Positions 11,224-18,928 of a stretch of DNA of 64,000 bases are shown piece after piece. The translations under genes were made by a program, and so were the position numbers. The DNA is from Pseudomonas protegens (GTDB lineage Bacteria > Pseudomonadota > Gammaproteobacteria > Pseudomonadales > Pseudomonadaceae): assembly GCF_003363755.1 (NCBI RefSeq), contig NZ_CP031396.1, forward strand, positions 1 through 64,000, read 5' to 3'. Numbering within the stretch: the stretch's first letter is position 1; each line of letters begins with the position of its first letter. The notes beneath the pieces are model-generated. The model saw nothing but the letters and a program-made list of their open reading frames with translations. It was not told where the DNA came from and made no database searches.

Positions 11224-12558
11224 TCAGCGCTGGGCCTTGCTCAACCCCTCGGCGAGGGCATCGACTATGGCATCCACCTGTGGCTGCTGGATCACCAAGG
11301 GCGGCGAGAGAATGATCTTGGTGCCCACCGGTCGCACCATGACGCCATTGTCCCGGGCAATCTGTGCCACCTGATTGGCATAGCCGCTCATGGGGTCGAT
11401 GGGTTCGCGGGTGCTCTTGTCCGCCACCAGATCCAGGGCCAGCATCAAGCCCTGGCCCCGCACTTCACCGACGGTGTCGAAGCGCTCGACGAAGGGCCGC
11501 AGCTTGCCCAGCATGTAGTCGCCCATCTTCGCCGCGTTGGCCGGCAGGTCTTCCTTGACCACGATGTCCAGGCAGGCCAGGGCAGCAGCGCAGGCCACCG
11601 GGTGCCCGGAGTAGGTGTAGCCGTGCATGATGGCGCCGGTGAAGTTGGCGTTTTTCTCGAAGGCGGCCTCGATCCGCCGGTTGACCACTGTCGCGCCCAA
11701 GGGGATGTAGCCCGAGGTGATGCCCTTGGCCAGGCACATGATGTCGGGTTTGACGCCCCACAGACGGCTGCCGAACATCGAACCGCTGCGGCCGAAACCG
11801 GTGACCACCTCGTCGGCGATCAGCAGGACGCCGTACTTGTCGCAGACTTCGCGGATCAGCGGCCAGTAGTTGGCCGGTGGCACGATCACGCCGCCGGCGC
11901 CCTGGATCGGCTCGGCAATGAAGGCGGCCACGGTGTCCGGGCTCTGGAACTGGATCTCCCGTTCCAGCAGGTCGGCGCAGATCTTGCCCAGCTCTTGCGG
12001 GTCCTGGCTGTAGGGGTTGCGGTACAGCCAGGGCGTATCGATGTGGTAGCAGCCGGGCAGCAGGGGCTCGTAGTTGCGTCGGAACACCGTGTTGCCGTTG
12101 ACCGAGGCGCCACCGAAGTGGGTGCCGTGGTAGCCCTGGCGCAGGGAAATGAACTTGGTGCGGTCGGCCTGGCCTTCGAGCTTCCAGTACTGGCGGGCCA
12201 GCTTCAGGGCGCTTTCGATGGCATCCGAACCGCCGGAACTGAAGGACACCCGGCACATGTCCTCGGGCTCCAGCAGGTTCATCAGCACCCGGGACAGTTC
12301 TTCGGCACGAGGGTGGCTGACCCCGTCGAACAGCTGGAAATACTCCAGCTCATCGAGCTGAGCGGTGATGGCCGCTTTCACTTCCTTGCGGTTGTGGCCG
12401 ACGTTGACGTTCCACAGCCCGGCGACGCCATCCACCAGCTGGTGGCCCTTGTCGTCATAGACATAGCAACCATCGCCACGGACGATGCGGATCGGTTCGC
12501 GTTGCTTCATTTCGTTGGGGTGCAGCATGGGGTGCCAGAAACGGCTTGCTTGGCTCAC
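11224..12558 (-). CDS. Class III aminotransferase (omega-amino acid/polyamine:pyruvate type)
   Basis: A 444-residue PLP aminotransferase. Visible motifs are FSSGGSDAIESALKLARQYW (phosphate-binding and substrate region), GYHGTHFGG, EPIQGAGG, LIADEVVTGFGRSG with the PLP aspartate, and CLAKGITSGYIPLGATVV with the Schiff-base lysine. The set matches omega-amino acid:pyruvate and putrescine:pyruvate transaminases such as SpuC. The chosen start is GTG 12558, with CAGGAG eight bases upstream. The longer open frame reaches into the divergent promoter region and is not supported. It is divergent from the aldehyde dehydrogenase, its likely pathway partner: amine to aldehyde here, aldehyde to acid there. 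Substrate unknown. Confidence 0.87.
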   Translation of the reverse strand: MSQASRFWHPMLHPNEMKQREPIRIVRGDGCYVYDDKGHQLVDGVAGLWNVNVGHNRKEVKAAITAQLDELEYFQLFDGVSHPRAEELSRVLMNLLEPEDMCRVSFSSGGSDAIESALKLARQYWKLEGQADRTKFISLRQGYHGTHFGGASVNGNTVFRRNYEPLLPGCYHIDTPWLYRNPYSQDPQELGKICADLLEREIQFQSPDTVAAFIAEPIQGAGGVIVPPANYWPLIREVCDKYGVLLIADEVVTGFGRSGSMFGSRLWGVKPDIMCLAKGITSGYIPLGATVVNRRIEAAFEKNANFTGAIMHGYTYSGHPVACAAALACLDIVVKEDLPANAAKMGDYMLGKLRPFVERFDTVGEVRGQGLMLALDLVADKSTREPIDPMSGYANQVAQIARDNGVMVRPVGTKIILSPPLVIQQPQVDAIVDALAEGLSKAQR

Positions 12559-12832
12559 GTTGAGTCTCCTGAAAACGCACGGACAGCGTGGAGCTATTAG
12601 TGCGTCATTTGCGGGCTCCTGGCTTGCCTCTGTGTGCCAGGACATTTGACCCAGGCTGCCAGTGGCGACTTGGCGGGTATCGCTGCCGGCCCCTGGCAGG
12701 GGCTGGCTTGCCAGCCCAGGCGCCGCTGGCGTTGGCAGCCAGGGCCAAGTTTTGCGGCAGCCAGGATCAAGACGGCATCCGACTTTGGGCTCAAAGTCCA
12801 CCTCGAACAAGGTCCACCTGCGAGGAATCAAG
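12559..12832. promoter_or_regulatory. Divergent promoter region with REP-like palindrome and operator-like inverted repeat
   Basis: The 274 bases between the divergent aminotransferase and aldehyde dehydrogenase starts hold two palindromes. One at 12700-12717 (GGGCTGGC TT GCCAGCCC) resembles a REP stem. The other at 12781-12798 has perfect 7-bp arms (GACTTTG / CAAAGTC) around GGCT and lies 35 bases before the aldehyde dehydrogenase ATG, a good place for an operator. No convincing -35/-10 pair was identified by eye. Confidence 0.5.
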
Positions 12833-14320
12833 ATGAGCGTTGCCATCGACCCACGTGTCGCTGCATTCATAGACAGTCAGCACGGCCTGCTGATTGACGG
12901 TCTCAGCCAGCCCGCGCTCTCCGGAGCACGGATGCCGGTGTACAACCCCGCCAGTGGCGAGCAGTTGACCCAGGTTGCCGCCGCCGCCCAGGCCGATGTG
13001 GATCTGGCGGTGGGGGCCGCGCGCCGGGCCTTCGAAGGCAACTGGAAGGCGTTGCGTCCCGCCGATCGCGAGCGCCTGCTGTTGAAGCTGGCGGATCTGC
13101 TGGAAGCCAATGGCGAGGAGCTGGCGCAGTTGGAGACTCTCAACAACGGCCAGTCGATCCATCTGGCCCGGGCCCTGGAGGTGGGGGCGGCGGCGGAGTT
13201 CACCCGCTACATGGCCGGCTGGGCCACCAAGATCGAAGGCAAGAGCCTGGATGTGTCCATCGCCGCGGTGCCGGGGGCACAGTACCGGGCTTATACGGTG
13301 CCGGAACCGGTGGGCGTGGTGGGAGCCATTGTGCCGTGGAATTTTCCGTTGCTGATGGCCATCTGGAAAATCGTCCCGGCCCTGGCTTGCGGCTGCACCG
13401 TGGTACTCAAGCCCGCCGACGAGACTCCGCTCACCGCGCTGCGCCTTGGCCAGCTTTGCCTGGAAGCGGGGATCGCCCCCGGCGTGGTCAACGTGGTGAC
13501 CGGCAGTGGCGCCCAGGCCGGTGCCGCGCTGGCTGCCCATCCGGGGATCGACAAGCTGGCGTTCACCGGTTCGACCCAGGTTGGCAAGCTGATCGGCCAC
13601 GCGGCGGTGGACAACATGACGCGCTTTTCCCTGGAGCTGGGTGGCAAGTCGCCGGTGATCGTCCTCGACGACTGCGACCCGCAGACTGCTGCCGCCGGGG
13701 CGGCCGGGGCCATCTTCTTCAATCAGGGACAGGTCTGCACGGCGGGCTCGCGGCTGTATGTCCAGCGCGGGATCTACACCCAGGTGCTGGAGCGTCTGGT
13801 GGCCATTGCCGAGTCCTTGCGCATTGGCCCGGGGCTGGACGAGCAGGCACAGATCAATCCGCTGATTTCTGCCAAACAGCAAAAGCGCGTGCTGCAGATG
13901 GTCCAGCGCGGGGTCGAGGAGGGCGCCAAGGTGCTCTGCGGCGGAGTTGCCCATGGTGAGCAGGGCTTTTATGTCCGTCCCACGGTGGTGGCCAACGTCA
14001 ACGCCAACCTGCCGCTGGTGCGCGAGGAGATTTTCGGCCCGGTGGTGGTCGCGACGCCTTTCGATTCTCTGGAGGAAGTGGTGGCCCTGGCCAATGACAA
14101 CCAGTACGGGCTGGGGGCGAGCATCTGGTCCAACGATCTGAGTCAGGTCATGCAACTGATTCCCCAGATCAAGGCCGGCACCGTTTGGGTCAACACCCAC
14201 AACATGCTGGACCCGTCGATGCCCTTCGGCGGTTACAAGCAATCGGGCATGGGCCGCGAGATGGGCCACGCGGCCATCGAGGCCTATACCGAGAACAAAT
14301 CGGTGTGCATCGCTTATTGA
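12833..14320 (+). CDS. NAD(P)-dependent aldehyde dehydrogenase (phenylacetaldehyde dehydrogenase-like)
   Basis: A 495-residue member of the aldehyde dehydrogenase superfamily. The catalytic cysteine is C302 in NQGQVCTAGSRL, and the general base is E268 in LELGGKSP. The cofactor segments PWNFPLLMAIWK (from 169) and FTGSTQVGK (from 244) are intact. It resembles the phenylacetaldehyde/FeaB and betaine aldehyde dehydrogenase group. ATG 12833 has a GAGGAA ribosome binding site; the longer open frame runs through the palindromic promoter region and is rejected. It probably oxidises the aldehyde made by the divergent aminotransferase. The FeaR-like regulator at 16790 supports an aromatic or other amine route, but this is inference. 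Confidence 0.88.
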   Translation: MSVAIDPRVAAFIDSQHGLLIDGLSQPALSGARMPVYNPASGEQLTQVAAAAQADVDLAVGAARRAFEGNWKALRPADRERLLLKLADLLEANGEELAQLETLNNGQSIHLARALEVGAAAEFTRYMAGWATKIEGKSLDVSIAAVPGAQYRAYTVPEPVGVVGAIVPWNFPLLMAIWKIVPALACGCTVVLKPADETPLTALRLGQLCLEAGIAPGVVNVVTGSGAQAGAALAAHPGIDKLAFTGSTQVGKLIGHAAVDNMTRFSLELGGKSPVIVLDDCDPQTAAAGAAGAIFFNQGQVCTAGSRLYVQRGIYTQVLERLVAIAESLRIGPGLDEQAQINPLISAKQQKRVLQMVQRGVEEGAKVLCGGVAHGEQGFYVRPTVVANVNANLPLVREEIFGPVVVATPFDSLEEVVALANDNQYGLGASIWSNDLSQVMQLIPQIKAGTVWVNTHNMLDPSMPFGGYKQSGMGREMGHAAIEAYTENKSVCIAY

Positions 14321-14362
14321 GCACGCCCCATGCAGACGCCTTTGCCGGCCAGCCGGTTGACT

Positions 14363-14445
14363 GTAGGAGCCGGTTGGCCGGCGAAGACGCTCCCAGGACA
14401 GGCGTCATTCTCATGGACGTCTTCGCTGGCAAGCCAGCGCCTACA
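14363..14445. repeat. REP pair (REPIN-like) after aldehyde dehydrogenase
   Basis: Two oppositely oriented Pseudomonas REP elements, GTAGGAGCCGGTTGGCCGG and GGCAAGCCAGCGCCTAC, lie about 40 bases apart in the gap between the aldehyde dehydrogenase and the permease. Such pairs are common extragenic repeats in fluorescent pseudomonads. The pair here may also attenuate transcription into the permease gene. Confidence 0.85.
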
Positions 14446-14560
14446 GGGCGTGAACATGATTTCAGCTGCGTCAGACAGCCAAGCTCTGCGCCCTTGCCGG
14501 GCGTGCCCTTGAAATGCCTAGAACAACAATCATCAACCCATGCTTTCGAGGTTTACCATC

Positions 14561-16081
14561 ATGTCGCTCAACGACAGACTCAAGCACCACCTGGATCAGG
14601 GCGTGGTCGGCTTTCCCACCGCGCTAGCCAGTGCCGTGGGCCTGATCATGGCCAGCCCGGTGATCCTGACGGCTACCACCGGATTCGGTATCGGTGGTGG
14701 AGCGTTCGCCGCGGCGATGGTGATCGCCCTGCTGATGATGCTGGCGCAATCCACCACCTTCGCCGAAGCGGCCTGCCTGTTGCCCACCAATGGCTCGGTC
14801 TATGACTACCTGGCCTGTGGCCTGGGGCGTTTCTTCGCTATCACCGGGACCTTGTCCGCCTACCTGATCGTGCATGTGTTTGCCGGGACGGCGGAAACCA
14901 TTCTCAGCGGCGTCATGGCCCTGGTGAATTTCGAATCCCTCAACACCCTGCTGGAACAGAGCGGCAGCGCCTGGTTGGTGGGTGTCGGGTTGGTAGTGTT
15001 CTTCGGCCTGCTCAACGCGGTGGGCATCACCGCCTTCAGCCGTGCCGAGGTGATCCTGACCTTCGGCATGTGGACCACCCTGATCATCTTTGGCGTGCTC
15101 GGGGTCATCAAGGCTCCGGCAGTGGAACTTGATGGCTGGTTCGGTGCTTCCAGGGTGGGGACCGATCTGACGACCATCCTGTCTCTGGTGGGCATGGCCA
15201 TGTTCATGTTCGTCGGCTGCGAGTTCGTTACCCCCCTGACACCGGATGTACGCAAGGCCGCCAGGACCATTCCCCGGGCCATGGCCCTGGGTCTGGTAGG
15301 CGTCGCGGTGTGCATGTTCATCTACGGCGCGGCCATGAAGCGCCAGGTGGAAAACATTGCCTTGAGTGAGGATGGCAGCGTGCATTTGCTGGATACGCCC
15401 ATGGCCATCCCGCATTTCGCCGAGCAGATCATGGGGCCGTTCGGCCGCATCTGGCTGGGGATCGGCCTGCTGTTTGCCGGTGCCGCGACTATCAACACGT
15501 TGATGGCCGGCCTGCCGCGAATTCTCTATGGCATGGCCCTAGACGGGGCATTACCCAAGGTTTTCACCTATCTGCACCCACGCTTCAAGACACCGCTGCT
15601 GTGCATCGCCGTGGCGGTCCTGATTCCCTGCCTGCATGCCTGGTGGCTGGGTGGCAGCACCGACAGCATCATGCACCTGGTGCTGGCGGCGGTTTGTGCC
15701 TGGAGCACCGCCTACCTGCTGGTCACCTTGTCGGTGGTGATGTTGCGCATTCGCCGGCCGGATTTGCCGCGGGCTTATAAATCGCCATGGTTTCCGTTGC
15801 CGCAGATTCTGTCCTCGGTGGGAATTGTCCTGGGCATGTGGTTCATCACCCCCCCGGGGATGAATCCACGGGATATCTATGTGCCCTTCGGCAGCATGTT
15901 GGGCCTGACCGCTATCTACGCGCTGGTCTGGACCTTGCTGGTACAGAAGGTCAATCCGTTTCGTCCGGTGCCGGTGGAGGAGGTGCTGGAACAGGCACTG
16001 AGCCTGTCGCCGGATGAAGCCCCAAGCCCTCGGGAGAACCTGTCTGATGAATCTTTCAAGCTGGCGACAAAACCTCTTTGA
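14561..16081 (+). CDS. APC-family amino acid/amine permease
   Basis: A 506-residue inner-membrane permease of the amino acid-polyamine-organocation superfamily with about twelve hydrophobic helices. The first is VGFPTALASAVGLIMASPVI, followed by the typical FAEAACLLPTNGSVYDYL. The start at ATG 14561 has CGAGG nine bases upstream; ATG 14540 has no ribosome binding site. It overlaps the DUF3156 gene by 35 bases, so the two are co-expressed. Its place after the aldehyde dehydrogenase and ahead of a FeaR-like regulator suggests import of the amine or amino acid degraded by this cluster. Confidence 0.85.
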   Translation: MSLNDRLKHHLDQGVVGFPTALASAVGLIMASPVILTATTGFGIGGGAFAAAMVIALLMMLAQSTTFAEAACLLPTNGSVYDYLACGLGRFFAITGTLSAYLIVHVFAGTAETILSGVMALVNFESLNTLLEQSGSAWLVGVGLVVFFGLLNAVGITAFSRAEVILTFGMWTTLIIFGVLGVIKAPAVELDGWFGASRVGTDLTTILSLVGMAMFMFVGCEFVTPLTPDVRKAARTIPRAMALGLVGVAVCMFIYGAAMKRQVENIALSEDGSVHLLDTPMAIPHFAEQIMGPFGRIWLGIGLLFAGAATINTLMAGLPRILYGMALDGALPKVFTYLHPRFKTPLLCIAVAVLIPCLHAWWLGGSTDSIMHLVLAAVCAWSTAYLLVTLSVVMLRIRRPDLPRAYKSPWFPLPQILSSVGIVLGMWFITPPGMNPRDIYVPFGSMLGLTAIYALVWTLLVQKVNPFRPVPVEEVLEQALSLSPDEAPSPRENLSDESFKLATKPL

Positions 16082-16640
16082 ATTCTGGCACCGGGCACCT
16101 TCGGGCTATCGCCCGGGGGTCACCCTGGGTCAGGTGCGGCGGGATCTGGCGGGCCTGGATTTCACCCCTCGCTCTGCTGGGCTGGGGGTTTTCCATTGCC
16201 CGCAAAGCGCTCTGGAGTTCCAAGTGCGGGAGCGTCCCCAGGCGCAGTTCCTGATGCATATCGTGGTCTGTGAGTGGCGTCTGCAGGTGCCCTGCGAGCG
16301 TCCCGGGCAAGCGCGGATTGGCCTGCGCCACACCGGGGCGATTCGTCGACAGGGCGTCGCCGCGCGATTGCTTGCGGGGGAGGCAGAGCAATGGGCGCCC
16401 TTGCTGCAGAAGCTGTGCAGTGATCAGTCGTTGCTGGAGCGGCTGCTGCCGCTGGACTTCAAGCACCTTGAGCTGTGGCGGGATGAGCAGGGCTGGCAAG
16501 TGCGCCTTGAGCACTTTGGCGCCAGCGAGGTGGTCAATCGTTTACCGGGGTTCAGGCGCTACATCCGCTTGAGTCCCCAACAGCGGGCGGCGCTGTTGGG
16601 CAGCTTCACTGAGTTGTACAAGCTTCTACGAGAATTCTGA
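16047..16640 (+). CDS. DUF3156 family protein coupled to the APC permease
   Basis: A 197-residue protein of unknown function that I match to DUF3156. Its start ATG 16047 lies inside the permease gene and has CGGGAG ten bases upstream; the open frame could begin at 16014, but without a site. It has no signal peptide or membrane segment, and is rich in Arg, Leu and aromatic residues (RQNLFEFWHRAPSGYRPG near the start, VNRLPGFRRYIRLSPQQRAA near the end). The 35-base overlap argues for coupled translation with the transporter. It may be a cytoplasmic accessory or enzyme for the imported substrate; no function is proposed. Confidence 0.72.
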   Translation: MNLSSWRQNLFEFWHRAPSGYRPGVTLGQVRRDLAGLDFTPRSAGLGVFHCPQSALEFQVRERPQAQFLMHIVVCEWRLQVPCERPGQARIGLRHTGAIRRQGVAARLLAGEAEQWAPLLQKLCSDQSLLERLLPLDFKHLELWRDEQGWQVRLEHFGASEVVNRLPGFRRYIRLSPQQRAALLGSFTELYKLLREF

Positions 16641-16789
16641 CCGACATAACCGTAAGTACTGGCATACACCCTGCTTAAGCCATAACAGACTATCCATGCT
16701 GTCAGGCTCCTTGCCTGGCAAATAGATAACATGTTAATGATATCGCCATAACAACAAAGGCGGTCTGAACCGGCTTATGGAGGTGCACA

Positions 16790-17728
16790 GTGCTTGCTTC
16801 GCATAGTTTCAGTTCCTGGGTAGGTGCCCTGCAGGGTGTCTGCGGTCGATTCGACGCCCGCCCGGCGCGCAATCCCGCCTTGTTTATCGGTGAAGTGGGT
16901 TTGCAGGATTATGCCGGGCTGGAGGTGGCGCAGATCCGCACCAATGCCGGGCTGATCTCCCGCCAGAGCACCAAGGTCGACCATGAGGACGATCGCCATT
17001 GTTTCCTGATCATCCAGCGCAGTGGCCACGCTCGCCTGAGCCAGGATGGTGAGAGCATTGAGCTGGCTCCCGGCGACATGGCGTTGCTGGATTCGGCCGG
17101 TGCCTGTGAAATCGTGCCCCACGGCCTGATCGAGCACGCCTCGTTCCACCTCAGCCGGGAAGAGGTTTACCGGCATCTGCCGACCCCGCAGCGCAAGTTC
17201 GGCAAGTTGTCGCAAAACTGCGCCAGTGGTCGCCTGATGCGTTTGCTGGTGGAGCAGATCTGCGCCGGCGATCTGCAGGGGTGTGCGGCGCAGCAGGAGG
17301 GTCAGGCCCTGCAAGAGGCCCTGATCGCCTTGCTTGGGCCGACCCTGCGTCAGACGGCCAGCACCCTGGATGGCTTTGACGACAACCTGCATGGTCAATG
17401 CCTGCGTGATCAGGCTCGGCAACTGATCAATCAATCCCTCAATGAGCCGGGCCTGACCCCGGTATCCCTGGCCGGGCAGTTGAATATTTCGGTGCGCCAG
17501 CTGTACCGACTGTTTGAGGAGCAGGGCGACAGCGTGTGTCGCTTCATCCAGCGCTCCCGGCTCAAGCGCAGCGCGGCGGACCTGAGCAACCCGCAGCTGC
17601 GCAACGAATCCATCACCGACATCGCCTTCAAGTGGGGCTTTACCGATTCGGCGCATTTCAGCCGGACGTTCAAGAAGCACTTCGAACAGTCGCCCCGTGA
17701 CTTCCGCGCCCGCTCCCTGAACGCGTAG
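16790..17728 (+). CDS. FeaR-like AraC-family activator
   Basis: A 312-residue AraC/XylS regulator. An N-terminal cupin-like domain (HCFLIIQRSGHARLSQDGE, then LAPGDMALLDSAGACEIV) precedes a C-terminal double helix-turn-helix (LAGQLNISVRQLYRLFEEQG near 230, ITDIAFKWGFTDSAHFSRTF near 275, then PRDFRA). Domain order and length fit FeaR, which in E. coli activates tynA and feaB for phenylethylamine and tyramine use. The GTG start at 16790 has GGAGG six bases upstream. It lies downstream of the permease-DUF3156 pair on the same strand and is the best candidate activator of the aldehyde dehydrogenase gene. The ligand is not known. Confidence 0.82.
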   Translation: MLASHSFSSWVGALQGVCGRFDARPARNPALFIGEVGLQDYAGLEVAQIRTNAGLISRQSTKVDHEDDRHCFLIIQRSGHARLSQDGESIELAPGDMALLDSAGACEIVPHGLIEHASFHLSREEVYRHLPTPQRKFGKLSQNCASGRLMRLLVEQICAGDLQGCAAQQEGQALQEALIALLGPTLRQTASTLDGFDDNLHGQCLRDQARQLINQSLNEPGLTPVSLAGQLNISVRQLYRLFEEQGDSVCRFIQRSRLKRSAADLSNPQLRNESITDIAFKWGFTDSAHFSRTFKKHFEQSPRDFRARSLNA

Positions 17729-17772
17729 GCGCCGGAGTTTCGCATCGCCCTCAAAACGGCAACGCTGGCTGC

Positions 17773-17854
17773 GTAGGAGCCGGCTTGCCGGCAAAGGGGC
17801 CCTTTGGTTTTGCGCTGCTCTTGAGGACGCCTTCGCTGGCAAGTCAGCTCCTAC
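17773..17854. repeat. REP pair (REPIN-like) between convergent genes
   Basis: GTAGGAGCCGGCTTGCCGG at 17773 and its inverted partner GGCAAGTCAGCTCCTAC ending at 17854 form a REP pair of about 82 bases. It occupies the convergent gap between the feaR-like gene and the LuxR-type gene, where it could act as a bidirectional terminator. Confidence 0.88.
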
Positions 17855-17919
17855 GGCAAGCGGGCAAGCAGGTAGGCAAGAACGCGAAAAGACCGTGAAC
17901 AGCAGCCTGAACAGGGGCG

Positions 17920-18699
17920 TCAGGGATTTTCCGGATCATGCCCCAGGGATTGGATGAACAACGAAAACAACTCGGGCTGGCTGGAGATGTCCAGCTTGGC
18001 GTAAAGGTGGCGGCGGTGCACCTTGATGGTGTCCGGCGAGATTTTCAAACGCTCGGCCATGGCTTTGGAAGAAAAACCCCGGAGGATCAGTCGGGCGATC
18101 TCCAGCTCCCGATCCGACAGCACCGCGCTGCCGAAATGGCTCAGGGCATCGCGAATCTGGCTGGCCATTTCCTCTGCAACCGGGGCCTGGGGACGTATCT
18201 GGCTGTGTTGCCAATGCTGTTGCATCAGTGGCAGCACCCAGGCCGCGAAGGTCGTGAGCTGGCCGATTTCCTCGCGATTGAAGACCCGTTGGTTGCCCAG
18301 TGACAGGGACAGGGTGCCGGTATCGGGCAGTTGCAGGATGAATTGCACTTCATCTTCCAGGACGTTGTCGTGGAAGTAGCTGAGAAAGTACTCGCTCTGG
18401 CGGAAGTGGTCCGGGGCCACTTCTTCCAGGCGGTACAGGCCGCTGGGGTAGCCCTCGCGACAGGCCTGGAAGAACGGGTCCAGCAGGTACAGGCCATTGA
18501 GGTAGGTGAGCATCGACGCCGGTTTGCTGCTGGGCTCCGCGTCATATTCCTCAAGGGCCCGGGGCGGGCCATCCACCGGGTAGAAGATCGCCAGGGCATT
18601 GTCGAACGGCGTCGCCTGGTGCAACAGCAGGATCAGCTGTTTCCAGAATCGCGGGTTGCCGATCAGCGTAAGGGTGCGACCCAGGCCGGCGTGCATGCC
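17920..18699 (-). CDS. LuxR-type transcriptional regulator next to APC permease
   Basis: A 259-residue regulator with a C-terminal LuxR/GerE domain: LSDRELEIARLILRGFSSKA near residue 195, then ISPDTIKVHRRHLYAKLDI. The N-terminal part looks like a GAF-type sensor domain. ATG 18699 is preferred because AGGGAGG sits five bases upstream; the longest open frame would need TTG at 18723. It is transcribed away from an APC permease-peptidase pair across a shared 229-base region, so it probably regulates that pair. No receiver aspartate is present. Confidence 0.82.
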   Translation of the reverse strand, partial: GMHAGLGRTLTLIGNPRFWKQLILLLHQATPFDNALAIFYPVDGPPRALEEYDAEPSSKPASMLTYLNGLYLLDPFFQACREGYPSGLYRLEEVAPDHFRQSEYFLSYFHDNVLEDEVQFILQLPDTGTLSLSLGNQRVFNREEIGQLTTFAAWVLPLMQQHWQHSQIRPQAPVAEEMASQIRDALSHFGSAVLSDRELEIARLILRGFSSKAMAERLKISPDTIKVHRRHLYAKLDISSQPELFSLFIQSLGHDPENP

Positions 18700-18928
18700 G
18701 ACCTCCCTGAACAGATTGCTCAAAGACCTTGCTCCATTGATGCGTCGAAAGTGCCGTAGAAGGGTTTCGTCGATTTGCCTGTTGCCGTCAAGGGGAGTAC
18801 TCCAATAGGGGAATTGGTCGCAGTCATGTGACTGCCTAGAGTAGCTCCCAGCAAGTGCGTCCCAGAGCGCACCCGCCCGATGGATTTCGTTTCTGCCTCA
18901 GACCAACAATAAACACGAGGATAACGAT
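18700..18928. promoter_or_regulatory. Divergent promoter region with 16-bp palindrome
   Basis: The gap between the LuxR-type gene and the APC permease contains a perfect inverted repeat at 18820-18835, GCAGTCA TG TGACTGC. It lies midway between the two starts, where a site for the adjacent LuxR-type regulator would be expected. The assignment to that regulator is inference. No clear promoter hexamers were read. Confidence 0.5.

Noticed and set aside
10780..12600. 606-residue + strand open frame opposite the aminotransferase and LuxR genes
   Set aside because: Its sequence is low-complexity Gly/His/Val-rich with no family match, while the - strand carries two recognisable genes.
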